A DNA stretch of 64,000 nucleotides. Origin: CALBPI01 sp942491885. GTDB taxonomy: Bacteria; Pseudomonadota; Gammaproteobacteria; Steroidobacterales; Woeseiaceae. The stretch is from the NCBI GenBank assembly GCA_942491885.1, contig CALOCQ010000008.1, forward strand, positions 496,001 to 560,000. Direction: 5' to 3'. A program made the translations under genes and the position numbers. This document shows positions 9,635 through 18,770 of this stretch, one piece after another. The notes under the pieces were generated by a model. That model was not told where the DNA came from, did no database searches, and saw only the letters and a program-made list of their open reading frames with translations. Within the stretch, counting starts at the first letter, position 1; each line of letters begins with the position of its first letter.

Positions 9635-10507
9635 GTGTCGCAAGCAAGTCTATATCGGGTCGCCAGTCGTCAGGCCAACTACGTCAAGATCGCCATGGTG
9701 ACATTCCACGTTGCCTGCCTCGGTGCTGTGTTCACCGGCGTAAGTCCGGTCACCGCGTGGGTCGCCGTGGGCATGTACCTCGTGCGCGCATTCGGCATTA
9801 CGGCCGGCTTCCATCGCATGCTCGCGCATCGTTCGTTTAAGGCGTCACGGCCCGTGCAATTCATCCTGACGCTGCTGGGTAGCCTGGCCGTTCAGGGTGG
9901 CCCGCTCTGGTGGGTTGCACACCACCGCACGCATCACCGCTACACCGAGACCGACAAGGACATTCATTCGCCCCGCACTCAGGGGATGTGGGATGCGCAC
10001 ATGGGCTGGATGATGAAGTCGGAGTCGTTCATGGAAAACGGCGCGAATGCACGCGACTTGCACAAGTATCCCGAGATTAAATTTTTGCAACGCAACTACG
10101 CTGCGATCATCGGTGCAGAAATGGTCGCGCTGTTTGCGCTCGGCGCACTCCTCAACGTAATGAACCCGGCGCTCGGCACCAGCGGCCTGCAGATGCTGGT
10201 ATGGGGGTTTTTCATCAGTACGGTATTGCTTTGGCACGCGACGTTCATGGTCAACTCGGTCTGTCATCGCTGGGGCAAACAGCCGTACGATGCCAGCGAC
10301 GACAGCACCAATAACTGGCTTGTAGGCATCCTCGCAATCGGCGAAGGCTGGCATAATAACCACCACAAGTACCCCTACTCAGCTCGCCATGGGCTTCGGT
10401 GGTGGCAATTCGATCTCACATGGATCATTTTGCGTGCGATGTCGGCGTTGGGCCTCATTAGTGAGCTGCGTCTGCCCCGCACCATCGGCAAAGAGGCGGT
10501 CGCCTGA
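9635..10507 (+). CDS. Acyl-CoA/acyl-lipid delta-9-type fatty acid desaturase
   Basis: 290 residues of the membrane di-iron desaturase family. All three histidine boxes are visible: H-R-M-L-A-H (residues about 61-66), H-H-R-T-H-H, and H-N-N-H-H near the C-terminus. Hydrophobic pairs of helices lie between them. It introduces a cis double bond into saturated acyl chains, adjusting membrane fluidity. The start is GTG at 9635 with an AAGGAG ribosome site at 9621-9626, eight bases upstream, which fixes the start. A perfect TTCGGCCGAA palindrome at 9528-9537 in the upstream region could be an operator, but this is weak. Confidence 0.9.
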   Translation: MSQASLYRVASRQANYVKIAMVTFHVACLGAVFTGVSPVTAWVAVGMYLVRAFGITAGFHRMLAHRSFKASRPVQFILTLLGSLAVQGGPLWWVAHHRTHHRYTETDKDIHSPRTQGMWDAHMGWMMKSESFMENGANARDLHKYPEIKFLQRNYAAIIGAEMVALFALGALLNVMNPALGTSGLQMLVWGFFISTVLLWHATFMVNSVCHRWGKQPYDASDDSTNNWLVGILAIGEGWHNNHHKYPYSARHGLRWWQFDLTWIILRAMSALGLISELRLPRTIGKEAVA

Positions 10508-10572
10508 CGTCGACGAGTAAGCCCCGCACGCGGTGGTATTGGTAATTCAGTCGTAAAACGCAGGCAAAGAAA

Positions 10573-10590
10573 AGGGCGCCGAAGCGCCCT
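10573..10590 (-). terminator. Rho-independent terminator between desaturase and CaiB genes
   Basis: A 7-bp stem AGGGCGC/GCGCCCT closes a 4-base loop (TTCG when read on the minus strand) and is followed on that strand by TTTTCTTTG. It lies 180 bases past the CaiB-family gene and 66 bases past the convergent desaturase gene. The U-rich side favours minus-strand termination. Apart from this hairpin I see nothing convincing in 10508-10769. Confidence 0.6.
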
Positions 10591-10769
10591 CTCCCCCCCG
10601 AACATGTATTCGTGCAAGTTCTATGCGATGTCTATCATATAACTGCCGTCGCAGAGGCTAGCATAGTTTTCAGTCGAAGTGGAATCGCAACAATGAGCGG
10701 TCGGCCTTTACCCGACGAGCATTGGATCGCGCGACGTCGCTGCGTGGTTGCGAATACGCCGAAATCAGC

Positions 10770-11978
10770 CTAAATCACGCCTTCTTCACGCAATCGATGC
10801 AGTTCCTCGGCGCTCTTGCCGAGCACACCGCCATAGACCTCTTCGTTATGCGCTCCGAGCTCCAGTGGGCCGGGCCAGCGGATCTCACCCTGAGTGGCGG
10901 ACATACGCGGGAAAATGTTTTGCATCTTGAGGTTCTCGAAACGCTCACTGTCGACGTCGACGATGGCTTCGCGCGCCGCAAAATGCGGGTCTTCAAGCAT
11001 CTCCGGCGCGCGAAATATTCGCCCCGCCGGCACGCCGTGCTTCTGCATCAGCTTATCCACCGCATCCATCGTTAAGGTGCGCGTCCAGGCCTGGATGATC
11101 TCATCGAGCTCCAACTGATGCGCACCGCGCGCCGTGTGCGTCGCATAGCGTTCGTCGCGGGCCAGCTCGGGACGCTGCATCGCCTCACACAGGCGGCCGA
11201 AGACCGTGTCCTGATTCGCCGCGATCAGGAATGTGCCGTCCTTGCACTCGTACAGGTTCGATGGTGCGATATTCGGTAGTGCCGATCCCGAGCGTTCGCG
11301 GATATAGTCGCTGACGGTGAACTCGGGGATCGTCGACTCCATGACCGTCAAGACCGATTCAAAAATGGAGGCATCAATCACCTGACCTTCGCCGGTGCGC
11401 TCGCGGTGATGCAACGCGGCCAACGCACCTAAGCAGGCATAGGTCGCCGCAAGGCTGTCGCCGATCGATATGCCGGCACGCGTGGGCGGGCGGTCAGGCC
11501 AGCCGGCCAGGTAGCGCATGCCGCCCATCGCCTCGCCGATCGCGGCGTAGCCGGCGCGTGACGCGTAGGGTCCCGTCTGACCATAGCCGGACACGCGAAT
11601 CATGATGAGCCGCGGATTGATCTCTTTCAGCGTCTCGTAACTGAGACCCCATCGCTCCAGCGTACCCGGGCGGAAATTCTCGAGCAGAAAATCCGCATCG
11701 CGAACGAGTTCTTTAACTAATGCCTGGCCTTCCGCCACGCGCAGGTCAGCGGTGACACAACGTTTGTTGCGGGCACAGACCGTCCACCACAAAGGATAAT
11801 CGCCACGGCCCCACTCCCGCATCGGGTCGCCCTGCCCCGGCGGTTCTACCTTGATCACATCCGCGCCCATATCGGCCATGAGCTGGCCGCAGAATGGCCC
11901 GGCGATCAATTGGCCAAGCTCAATCAGGCGGAGATCGGTAAGCGGCCCTTTCGCCGCCGTCTTGTCGCCCGGCGCCAT
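10770..11978 (-). CDS. CaiB/BaiF family class III CoA transferase
   Basis: 402 residues. The opening (LRLIELGQLIAGPFCGQLMADMGADVIKVEPP) is the diagnostic N-terminus of formyl-CoA/carnitine CoA transferases, and the catalytic Asp that forms the mixed anhydride is D174 in S-I-G-D-S. The enzyme swaps CoA between an acyl-CoA donor and a carboxylate; racemases of the same family (Amacr) also carry an Asp here, so the exact reaction is open. The ATG starts two bases after the hyuB stop, so it is the last gene of a hyuA-hyuB-caiB operon. The context suggests activation of a carboxylate released by the hydantoinase-like pair. Confidence 0.88.
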   Translation of the reverse strand: MAPGDKTAAKGPLTDLRLIELGQLIAGPFCGQLMADMGADVIKVEPPGQGDPMREWGRGDYPLWWTVCARNKRCVTADLRVAEGQALVKELVRDADFLLENFRPGTLERWGLSYETLKEINPRLIMIRVSGYGQTGPYASRAGYAAIGEAMGGMRYLAGWPDRPPTRAGISIGDSLAATYACLGALAALHHRERTGEGQVIDASIFESVLTVMESTIPEFTVSDYIRERSGSALPNIAPSNLYECKDGTFLIAANQDTVFGRLCEAMQRPELARDERYATHTARGAHQLELDEIIQAWTRTLTMDAVDKLMQKHGVPAGRIFRAPEMLEDPHFAAREAIVDVDSERFENLKMQNIFPRMSATQGEIRWPGPLELGAHNEEVYGGVLGKSAEELHRLREEGVI

Positions 11979-11980
11979 AG

Positions 11981-13858
11981 CTAAGCCGCGCTCGAACGGT
12001 GGCTGCCCCAGGTAGGCTGCACGGGCGCTGGTAAACCGGTCTCCGCTTCGCAGTTCGCGCGAAGTGTGTCGAGGTCAGGCCCGTAATCGAAAATACCAAG
12101 TTCGGGTCTCTCACTGCTGATTTTCGCACGCAGTGCCTTGGTAGCGGCAGCGTCAACGTCACCATTGCCGGCCAGGACTACTCCATAGTTCGCGGCACCC
12201 TCGACGCTTACCAGACCTTGTCTTACCTCAGTGGCAACCAGCTCCGCATCGCGCTCGAGCGGGTCGCCCCAACCGCCGCCGCCCCAGGTCACGTAATGCA
12301 GCAGATCGCCTTCCTGCACGACGATGTTGTCGACCTTTGAGCCGAGGTATTCGCTGGTCCCGTCGGCGCGGTCTATGCGCTTCCAGGAGCGTGCGGCAGG
12401 CTTGCCGCCGTTGACGCCCCACGGTGGCACGAACCAACGATCGTCGTGGATAGATATTTTGCCTTCCTGCAGGAAACGGTAGGTCATATGGATACCGTTG
12501 CCGCCGCGATTCAGCCCGGCGCCGCCGGAGTCCGCCGCGGACTCGTAGCGCTCGATCAGCATCGGGAAGTAGTGTTCAAGAAATTCGTTCGGCACGTTGG
12601 TAAAGCCGGGCCACAGCGAATGACCATCCGGCCCGTCACCCATTGCGCGACCCGGAATGCCGCCAAAGCCGATCTGGAATAGCTGATACCACTCACCCTG
12701 CTTGTCGAAGCCTGAGTACATCAGGTGCGGGCTCGATGAGAACCCGGCCGCACTCAGGAAGTCCGGCGTCTTCTGCCCCAGCAACGCACCCAGCACGTCG
12801 AAAATACGACCGAGCGCATGTGTCCGGCACGACAAAGCGGCCGGGAACTTCGGTTTCAACAGCGAGCCTTCCGGAATACGGACATCGACGAGATCGTAAA
12901 AGCCGTCGTTAAACAGGATCTGCGGATCGAACACCATGATCATGTAGATGCCGAAGAACATCTTGAACATGTTCTCGTTGAGATAGAAGTTGATCGAGGA
13001 GTCCGACTGCGGATCCGTGCCGGCAAAATCAAGAATGACTTTTTCGCCCTCGCGCCACATCGTGCACTTGATCTTGAACGGACCTTTACCCTTACCGTCA
13101 TCGCAAATGTAGTCTTCAAACGTGACCGGCTCCTCTCCGATCGCCTGCCCGATCAGCACCTGCATCGCACGACAGTTGCGTTGCAGCAGCTCTTCGGTCG
13201 CGGACGTATAAACGTCTTCGCCAAAGCGTTCACAGATTTCGTTTACGCGCAGTGCGGCGACGCGACATGATGCAACGATCGCGTGCAGGTCGGCGCGATA
13301 CCACTCGGGCATACGACTCTGGTGCGTCGCGATTTTGAGAATGTCTTCCTGCAGCTCGCCCTTGCGGTAGAGCTTGACCGGCGGCATGCGCAGGCCTTCC
13401 TCAAAGATTGATGATGCATCGGTCGGCAGCGAGCCCGGCACCTTGCCACCAATGTCCGTCATGTGTCCGAACATCGCAGCCCAGCTGATCACGCGGCCAT
13501 TGCGGAAGATCGGCATGATGACCAGCTGGTCATTGTTGTGCGAAATTGCACCCTCACAACTGTAGGGGTCGTTCAGCAGAATTATATCGCCGTCTTCAAG
13601 CGTGCCATCGTAGCCATTCAGGAAGCCGTCGATAAACGAGCCGAACTGGCCGACGATCATTTTGCCGTTGCGCTCGGCGATCAGCGGGAACGCATCACCC
13701 TGCTCGCGGATACCCGGCGAGAGCGCAGTGCGGAACAGCGTGGCGTCCATTTCGAGGCGCGCGTTGCGCAGCGCGTTCTCGATAATATCCAGCGTGACCG
13801 GGTCGACCTCGACCGTTTCAAACTCGGCGGTATTGGTTTCAATAATTTTCGCGGTCAT
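11981..13858 (-). CDS. hyuB: Hydantoinase B/oxoprolinase family protein
   Basis: 625 residues of the HyuB family (N-methylhydantoinase B, 5-oxoprolinase C-terminal half, acetone/acetophenone carboxylase alpha-type subunits). Characteristic stretches are the early VDPVTLDIIENALRNARLEMD, SPGIREQGDAFPLI, LLNDPYSCEGAISHNNDQLVI, and the glycine-rich SGGAGLNRGGNG region. HyuB works with the ATP-binding HyuA to open a cyclic amide or carboxylate a ketone with ATP hydrolysis. The ATG is three bases after the hyuA stop, preceded by AGGGG as ribosome site. No small third subunit typical of acetone carboxylase is seen. Substrate unknown. Confidence 0.88.
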   Translation of the reverse strand: MTAKIIETNTAEFETVEVDPVTLDIIENALRNARLEMDATLFRTALSPGIREQGDAFPLIAERNGKMIVGQFGSFIDGFLNGYDGTLEDGDIILLNDPYSCEGAISHNNDQLVIMPIFRNGRVISWAAMFGHMTDIGGKVPGSLPTDASSIFEEGLRMPPVKLYRKGELQEDILKIATHQSRMPEWYRADLHAIVASCRVAALRVNEICERFGEDVYTSATEELLQRNCRAMQVLIGQAIGEEPVTFEDYICDDGKGKGPFKIKCTMWREGEKVILDFAGTDPQSDSSINFYLNENMFKMFFGIYMIMVFDPQILFNDGFYDLVDVRIPEGSLLKPKFPAALSCRTHALGRIFDVLGALLGQKTPDFLSAAGFSSSPHLMYSGFDKQGEWYQLFQIGFGGIPGRAMGDGPDGHSLWPGFTNVPNEFLEHYFPMLIERYESAADSGGAGLNRGGNGIHMTYRFLQEGKISIHDDRWFVPPWGVNGGKPAARSWKRIDRADGTSEYLGSKVDNIVVQEGDLLHYVTWGGGGWGDPLERDAELVATEVRQGLVSVEGAANYGVVLAGNGDVDAAATKALRAKISSERPELGIFDYGPDLDTLRANCEAETGLPAPVQPTWGSHRSSAA

Positions 13859-13861
13859 GAC

Positions 13862-15919
13862 CTACCCCTGTGCCTCAGGTGAAATAAGAATATTGCCGTA
13901 GGCATCCACTGTCGCAATATGATCCGGCAGAATTAGCGCGGTGCTATCCATCTCGGTAACAATCGCCGGCCCGTTGATGACATCACCGGCACACAGCTTG
14001 CTGCGATCGTAAATCACCGCCGCACGCTTCTCACCGTCGACCCACACATGGTGATCCGAAATCTTCGCGAGCGTTGGATTACCGTTCCCTTCCTCGATTT
14101 TCAACGCCGGCAGCTCAAGCGCCTGCCCCAGAGCCACCACACGCAGGTTCACGAGCTCATGCTCGGCATCCATATTGAACGTGAACATCCGTCGGTGCTC
14201 TTCGTCGAACGCCGCGCACAGCTTGTACAGCGACTCCTCATCGTCATGCGCGTAGGTGAACGGCATGGAGATCTCGAAGCCTTGTCCGTGGTAGCGCACG
14301 TCAACCTCGTAGCGCAGTTCTGCCTGCTTCGCGTCGATCCCCTCGTCGCCCAGCTCGCCGAGAACCTGGCTGGTTATCTCCGCGAACGTCGCGGCGACCT
14401 CGGCTGCGCTGGTGGTCGACAAGCGCTTGGAAAAACTGCGTGAGCCTTCCGCGCGCATCCGTGTCGTGGCGTCGCCCAGCGCGCACAACACGCCGGGTGA
14501 ATTCGGAACAACGACCGGCCAGGAGCCCATCAGTTTCGCAACGGCGTTGGAGTGCAATGAGCCTGCGCCGCCGAACCCCATCAGCGCAAAGTCGCGCGGA
14601 TCGTAACCCTGCTGCACCGAAATCATGCGCAGTGCGCCGAACATGTTCTCGTTAACGATATCAATGATGCCGGCCGCCGCTTCGTGCAGCCCGATACCCA
14701 TCGCGTCGGCCACTTTCTGCACCGCCGCCGTTGCGGCATCGCGGTCCAGCTTGAAAGACCCGCCGAGCAAGGACTCCGGCAGATAGCCGAGCACAACGTT
14801 CGCGTCGGTCACCGTCGCCTGCTCGCCGCCCTTGCCGTAGCATGCCGGACCGGGGACAGCACCGGCGCTCTCGGGCCCGACCCGCAGTGCACGGGTAAGC
14901 TCGGGTACATGAGCGATCGACCCACCACCGGCACCGACGGTTTTAACGTCGAGCGATGACGCGCGAACACTCAGATGTCCCACGTCGGTATTACGGACCA
15001 GTCTCGGCTCGGAATCTTCGATCAGGGCGACGTCGGTCGAGGTGCCACCGACATCCAGTGTCAGAATATTCTTCAGGCCCGCCTGACGCGCGACCCATAG
15101 CGCACCGGTGACGCCACCCGCCGGGCCGGACATCAGCAAATTGACCGGCGCATCCTGGGCTTTTTTGGCAGACATGAGTCCGCCGTCAGAGCGCAGCAGA
15201 TTCAGCCGGCCCTTGATGCCGAAATCGCGCAGCTCTTTTTCCAGGTTACGAACGTAGCGACCAACCACCGGGCGCACCGCCGCATTGGCGACCGTCGTCA
15301 ACGCACGCTCGTATTCGTACATCTCGGGCAAAATCTCGTGACTCAGCGAGATGCTGATATCGCCAAAGATTTCCTCGGCGATCTTCGCTACCTGCTTCTC
15401 ATGCTCACCGTTCAGATAGGCATTCATCAGGCAAATGGTTATCGCCTCTACGCCATTCTCTTTCAAGCGTAAAAGCGCCTCGCGCGTTGCTTTCGCATCG
15501 ACCGGGCGATACTCGTCACCGTTTGCCATCAATCGACCGGGCACCTCTATCGTGTCTTCCAGTCGCGCCATCGGCTCCGGCTTCGGCCAGATGATCCACG
15601 CAGCAAGGCCGCCCGGCACGAGCGATCGCGCTATCTGCAAAACCTGCCGGTAACCCTCGGTGACAACCAGGCCGACGCGTGCGCCCTTACCTTCGAGTAC
15701 GGCATTCGTCGCCACCGTGGTGCCATGCAAGAAATCTTCGATGACACCGGGATCAATATTCGCCGTTTCGCAAATACCGCGCGTGCCGGAGACAACTGCC
15801 TCCGACGGGTCGCCCGGCGTACTCGGTACCTTCGAGCGAAACGTCTGCCCGGTAGCATCATCAAACAACAAGAGGTCGGTAAAAGTGCCACCGACATCCA
15901 CGCCAAGTCTGTAAGCCAT
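13862..15919 (-). CDS. hyuA: Hydantoinase A/oxoprolinase family protein (ATP-dependent)
   Basis: 685 residues of the HyuA family with an actin-like ATPase fold: N-terminal G-V-D-V-G-G-T-F-T-D phosphate loop, central domain MSGPAGGVTGALW and TLDVGGTSTDVALI, and FGGAGSLHS further on. This subunit phosphorylates the substrate or bicarbonate in N-methylhydantoinase, 5-oxoprolinase and acetone/acetophenone carboxylases. It is the first gene of the three-gene minus-strand operon; a GGGG ribosome site lies about ten bases before the ATG. A TonB-dependent receptor gene lies upstream, separated by a strong terminator, so uptake and breakdown are linked by position rather than by transcript. Confidence 0.9.
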   Translation of the reverse strand: MAYRLGVDVGGTFTDLLLFDDATGQTFRSKVPSTPGDPSEAVVSGTRGICETANIDPGVIEDFLHGTTVATNAVLEGKGARVGLVVTEGYRQVLQIARSLVPGGLAAWIIWPKPEPMARLEDTIEVPGRLMANGDEYRPVDAKATREALLRLKENGVEAITICLMNAYLNGEHEKQVAKIAEEIFGDISISLSHEILPEMYEYERALTTVANAAVRPVVGRYVRNLEKELRDFGIKGRLNLLRSDGGLMSAKKAQDAPVNLLMSGPAGGVTGALWVARQAGLKNILTLDVGGTSTDVALIEDSEPRLVRNTDVGHLSVRASSLDVKTVGAGGGSIAHVPELTRALRVGPESAGAVPGPACYGKGGEQATVTDANVVLGYLPESLLGGSFKLDRDAATAAVQKVADAMGIGLHEAAAGIIDIVNENMFGALRMISVQQGYDPRDFALMGFGGAGSLHSNAVAKLMGSWPVVVPNSPGVLCALGDATTRMRAEGSRSFSKRLSTTSAAEVAATFAEITSQVLGELGDEGIDAKQAELRYEVDVRYHGQGFEISMPFTYAHDDEESLYKLCAAFDEEHRRMFTFNMDAEHELVNLRVVALGQALELPALKIEEGNGNPTLAKISDHHVWVDGEKRAAVIYDRSKLCAGDVINGPAIVTEMDSTALILPDHIATVDAYGNILISPEAQG

Positions 15920-16029
15920 GTGATTGCCCCAACCCTATCGGGCTAATTGGAAAAATTTCGTTTATCAAACCGCGTCAGGCGGCGGCCTGTTGTTGCGAAT
16001 CGCTGACAACGGGCATTTCGACCAGCCAG

Positions 16030-16061
16030 AAAAAAGGGCCGACAGTGTTATCTGTCGGCCC
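16030..16061 (-). terminator. Strong rho-independent terminator of the TonB receptor gene
   Basis: A perfect 10-bp stem GGGCCGACAG/CTGTCGGCCC closes a 6-base loop (16046-16051) and runs straight into six T residues on the minus strand (A-run 16030-16035). It begins 7 bases after the receptor stop codon and separates it from hyuA. Confidence 0.93.
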
Positions 16062-16068
16062 GTCGTTT

Positions 16069-18648
16069 CTAGAAGCGGTAGGTGAAGTCCACACCGTATG
16101 CATCGCGCGCACTCGGATGAACAAAAGAGCCGCCAAACTCCGGCGCCGGAATGACTTCCTGAAGGTATTCCTCGTCCGTCAGGTTGCGACCCCAGACACT
16201 AGCGGTCCACTGCTCGCCTGACAGACTCATGCGCAGATTAACGGTGCTGTAGTCATCGCGTTTGGTCTTGGAGAAGTCAGACGCGAAGCCCGGCCCGAAG
16301 AACACCTGCCAGACGGTTGGTACTTCTTCGCCCTGCAACGTGTGGAACCACATCTCGTCGACAAACTGATAGTCGATGCGTGCGTTGAACTCAAGCCCGC
16401 CGAGCGGCGCGTTGAAGTTCGCGCCCAGGTTGTAGGTCAACTCGGGCGCTTGCGGCGCATCGTTACCAACCGACAACGGCCGGTTACGGTTTTCCTTGAT
16501 CTCGCTGTCGAGCACACCTATGCCACCGAAGAAGGACAGATTATCGGTTACGAGCGCATCAAAATCCGCCTCGAAACCCGAGATCTCCAACTCATCGATA
16601 GTCGTGACCGTGCGCAATAAACCCCATGGCCCCGCAAAGAACTCGAAGAACTGGTTGTCTTCGACTTCATTACGGAACACGGCCGCATTCAGCCGCAGGC
16701 GGCGGTCAAAGAAGAAGCCTTTGGCACCGACTTCGAAGCTGGTCGTGACTTCTTTCTCGTATTCATCACGAACCAGAAGTTGCGCATCAACCGCCGCACC
16801 CGGATTAGTGCCGTCGCCGTTGTCGTTCAGCCAGAAGTCGATGGTCGCTTCAGTACCAATAGAGTTAAAACCACCGCTGCGGAAGCCGACACCATAAGTT
16901 GCGAACAGGTTCAGCGTGTCGGTCGCGGCCCAACTCAGGCTGACCTTCGGCTGGAACTGTTCGAACGTTTTGCTGCGATCCGGGATACCCGTCGGATTGG
17001 CATTAAATGCCGGGTTGATCGGGCCGGGCTGGAAGGCACCGTCGAGCGTGTTGACGTTGAGCCCGGATGCGCTGACGTTCGGCACGTTGTTGCTGACCTC
17101 ACGATCCTCGGAGTCATAGCGCACGGCGATCGCCAGCTCTACGGTCTCGCTGACGTCGAATTCCAACTGACCGAATACGGCCATTACTTGCGTGTCAAAC
17201 GTGTCGTCAAACAACAGGTCGGTCGGGTTCGGGCCAGTCGGCGGCACATAGGGCTGGCGCAGGAAGCCCTGCCCGGTATCGGCACCATAGGCAACCACTA
17301 CCTCGCGCTCGATATCGGCGAAATACACACCGGCAATCCAGCGCGCCGCGTAGCTCTCGTCTGATGTCAGGCGCAGCTCAACGCTGGTGTCCGTCTGGTT
17401 GCGCTCCTGGTACTGATAGCCGTCACAGGTGGTCGGCGTATAAGGGCCATAGACACCCGCGAAGTTGTTCGGATCGTTAAAGGGGTCGCCGATGTTGGTC
17501 GGCGGCAACACACCGAACGGCGCAAGGAACGGCCCGAACAGGTCATCACGACCCGCGCCGCCGAAAGCGGTCGGCAGGTTATTCAGCGTCAGGCGATCAT
17601 CGAGACAGGACGGCGTCACTTCATAGCCATAAAAAGACGCGCTGGTGCCGTCGGACAGCAGGTATTCCTCAAGATCGTTGTAGGCGAGCGTCGCCGTCAG
17701 CGTCGTGCGCTCCAGTACCCAATCGGCCTTGACGGAAAAGTCCATCGTTTCCTGTTCGTTCTCGCCCGGCACATTAAACGCGAAGGTGAAGTCCTGCTCG
17801 TTAACGTCCTGAAAATAGCTCGGTGAGCCAAGCAGGTTTACAAATCCGGGGATCCCGAACACGGCGTTGAAGTTAATTGCGCCGCCTTCGACCTTGCTTG
17901 CCCCCAGACGGAAGTCAAGAGTCAGGTCGTCGTTAACGTCCCAGTCGAGGCGCCCCTTGAAGGATGTGTCTTCGAGGAAGTCGACGGAATCATCGGTGCC
18001 GAGGAAAATGTTCTCGTAGAAGCCGTCGGTGGTTCTGTGGCTGACGCCGATACGACCACGTACGTTGTCACTCAGCGGCCCGCTGAGGGTGGCATTCAGT
18101 CTGCGCGAGTTGGTGTTACCAAAGCCGGCGGTAATCTTACCCTCGACTTCGTCTGACGGTGCTTTGGTGGTGACGAGGATAGCGCCCGATACCGCATTGC
18201 GGCCATACAGCGCCCCCTGTGGGCCTTTCAATACCTCGATCTGTTGTACGTCGAACAGCTCTTCGTTGAAGGCATTCGGGTTAGTAATCAACACACCATC
18301 GACGACGTAGGCGAATGTCGACTCGGCATCCCGGGTGGAAACAATGCCGCGGATACTGACCTGTGTGTCGCCGACGTTTGCCGCATCAACAATTGTGACG
18401 TTGGGAATCAGGCCAATGAAATCGGCCGGACGCTCAATGCCCGCGCTCTCGATTTGCGATTCGGTGATCGCCGACACGGAGATCGGCACGTCCTGCAGGC
18501 TCTCTGAGCGCTTGCGCGCAGTCACGACAATTTCTTCCAGCGCCTGTTGGGCCAATGCCGCCCCGGGCACCGCAAGCGCGGATAGTGCAACTATTCCAGC
18601 TGAACTACATGCGCGGCGTACCGCACGTTTCAAAACTTGCGAACTCAT
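16069..18648 (-). CDS. TonB-dependent outer-membrane receptor
   Basis: 859 residues from ATG 18648, preceded by a CAGGGGG ribosome site; an upstream Met at 18708 adds non-signal text and is rejected. A basic N-region and hydrophobic core ending AALA-QQA form the signal peptide. It is followed by EEIVVTARKR and the plug domain (DVPISVSAIT, GRNAVSGAILVTTK), then the 22-strand barrel ending in an aromatic residue (VDFTYRF). This is the Sphingomonas/marine gammaproteobacterial subclass that imports diverse organics. Ligand is unknown; neighbours are a Hyu/CaiB operon and an agmatinase-type enzyme, hinting at a nitrogenous organic compound (inference). Confidence 0.92.
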   Translation of the reverse strand: MSSQVLKRAVRRACSSAGIVALSALAVPGAALAQQALEEIVVTARKRSESLQDVPISVSAITESQIESAGIERPADFIGLIPNVTIVDAANVGDTQVSIRGIVSTRDAESTFAYVVDGVLITNPNAFNEELFDVQQIEVLKGPQGALYGRNAVSGAILVTTKAPSDEVEGKITAGFGNTNSRRLNATLSGPLSDNVRGRIGVSHRTTDGFYENIFLGTDDSVDFLEDTSFKGRLDWDVNDDLTLDFRLGASKVEGGAINFNAVFGIPGFVNLLGSPSYFQDVNEQDFTFAFNVPGENEQETMDFSVKADWVLERTTLTATLAYNDLEEYLLSDGTSASFYGYEVTPSCLDDRLTLNNLPTAFGGAGRDDLFGPFLAPFGVLPPTNIGDPFNDPNNFAGVYGPYTPTTCDGYQYQERNQTDTSVELRLTSDESYAARWIAGVYFADIEREVVVAYGADTGQGFLRQPYVPPTGPNPTDLLFDDTFDTQVMAVFGQLEFDVSETVELAIAVRYDSEDREVSNNVPNVSASGLNVNTLDGAFQPGPINPAFNANPTGIPDRSKTFEQFQPKVSLSWAATDTLNLFATYGVGFRSGGFNSIGTEATIDFWLNDNGDGTNPGAAVDAQLLVRDEYEKEVTTSFEVGAKGFFFDRRLRLNAAVFRNEVEDNQFFEFFAGPWGLLRTVTTIDELEISGFEADFDALVTDNLSFFGGIGVLDSEIKENRNRPLSVGNDAPQAPELTYNLGANFNAPLGGLEFNARIDYQFVDEMWFHTLQGEEVPTVWQVFFGPGFASDFSKTKRDDYSTVNLRMSLSGEQWTASVWGRNLTDEEYLQEVIPAPEFGGSFVHPSARDAYGVDFTYRF

Positions 18649-18678
18649 TAAAACCCCCTGAAAAAAACAAAAGTTCAA

Positions 18679-18694
18679 CGCCCCAGCCGGGGCG
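18679..18694 (-). promoter_or_regulatory. GC-rich hairpin in the TonB receptor leader
   Basis: CGCCCC/GGGGCG with a 4-base loop, followed on the minus strand by TTGAACTTTTG and seven Ts before the ribosome site of the receptor gene. It is either the terminator of the ureohydrolase gene (76 bases after its stop) or a leader attenuator, because only about 30 bases separate it from the receptor ATG. Confidence 0.45.
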
Positions 18695-18770
18695 CAAAGA
18701 TAAATCAAAACACGCGCACTAGCCGTCTAACTTCTGCCCGAGCTGCGCCAGCTTACAGTTATACAATTAG

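Noticed and set aside
10693..10773. 26-codon open frame upstream of the CaiB gene end
   Set aside because: Too short, no ribosome site or recognisable sequence.
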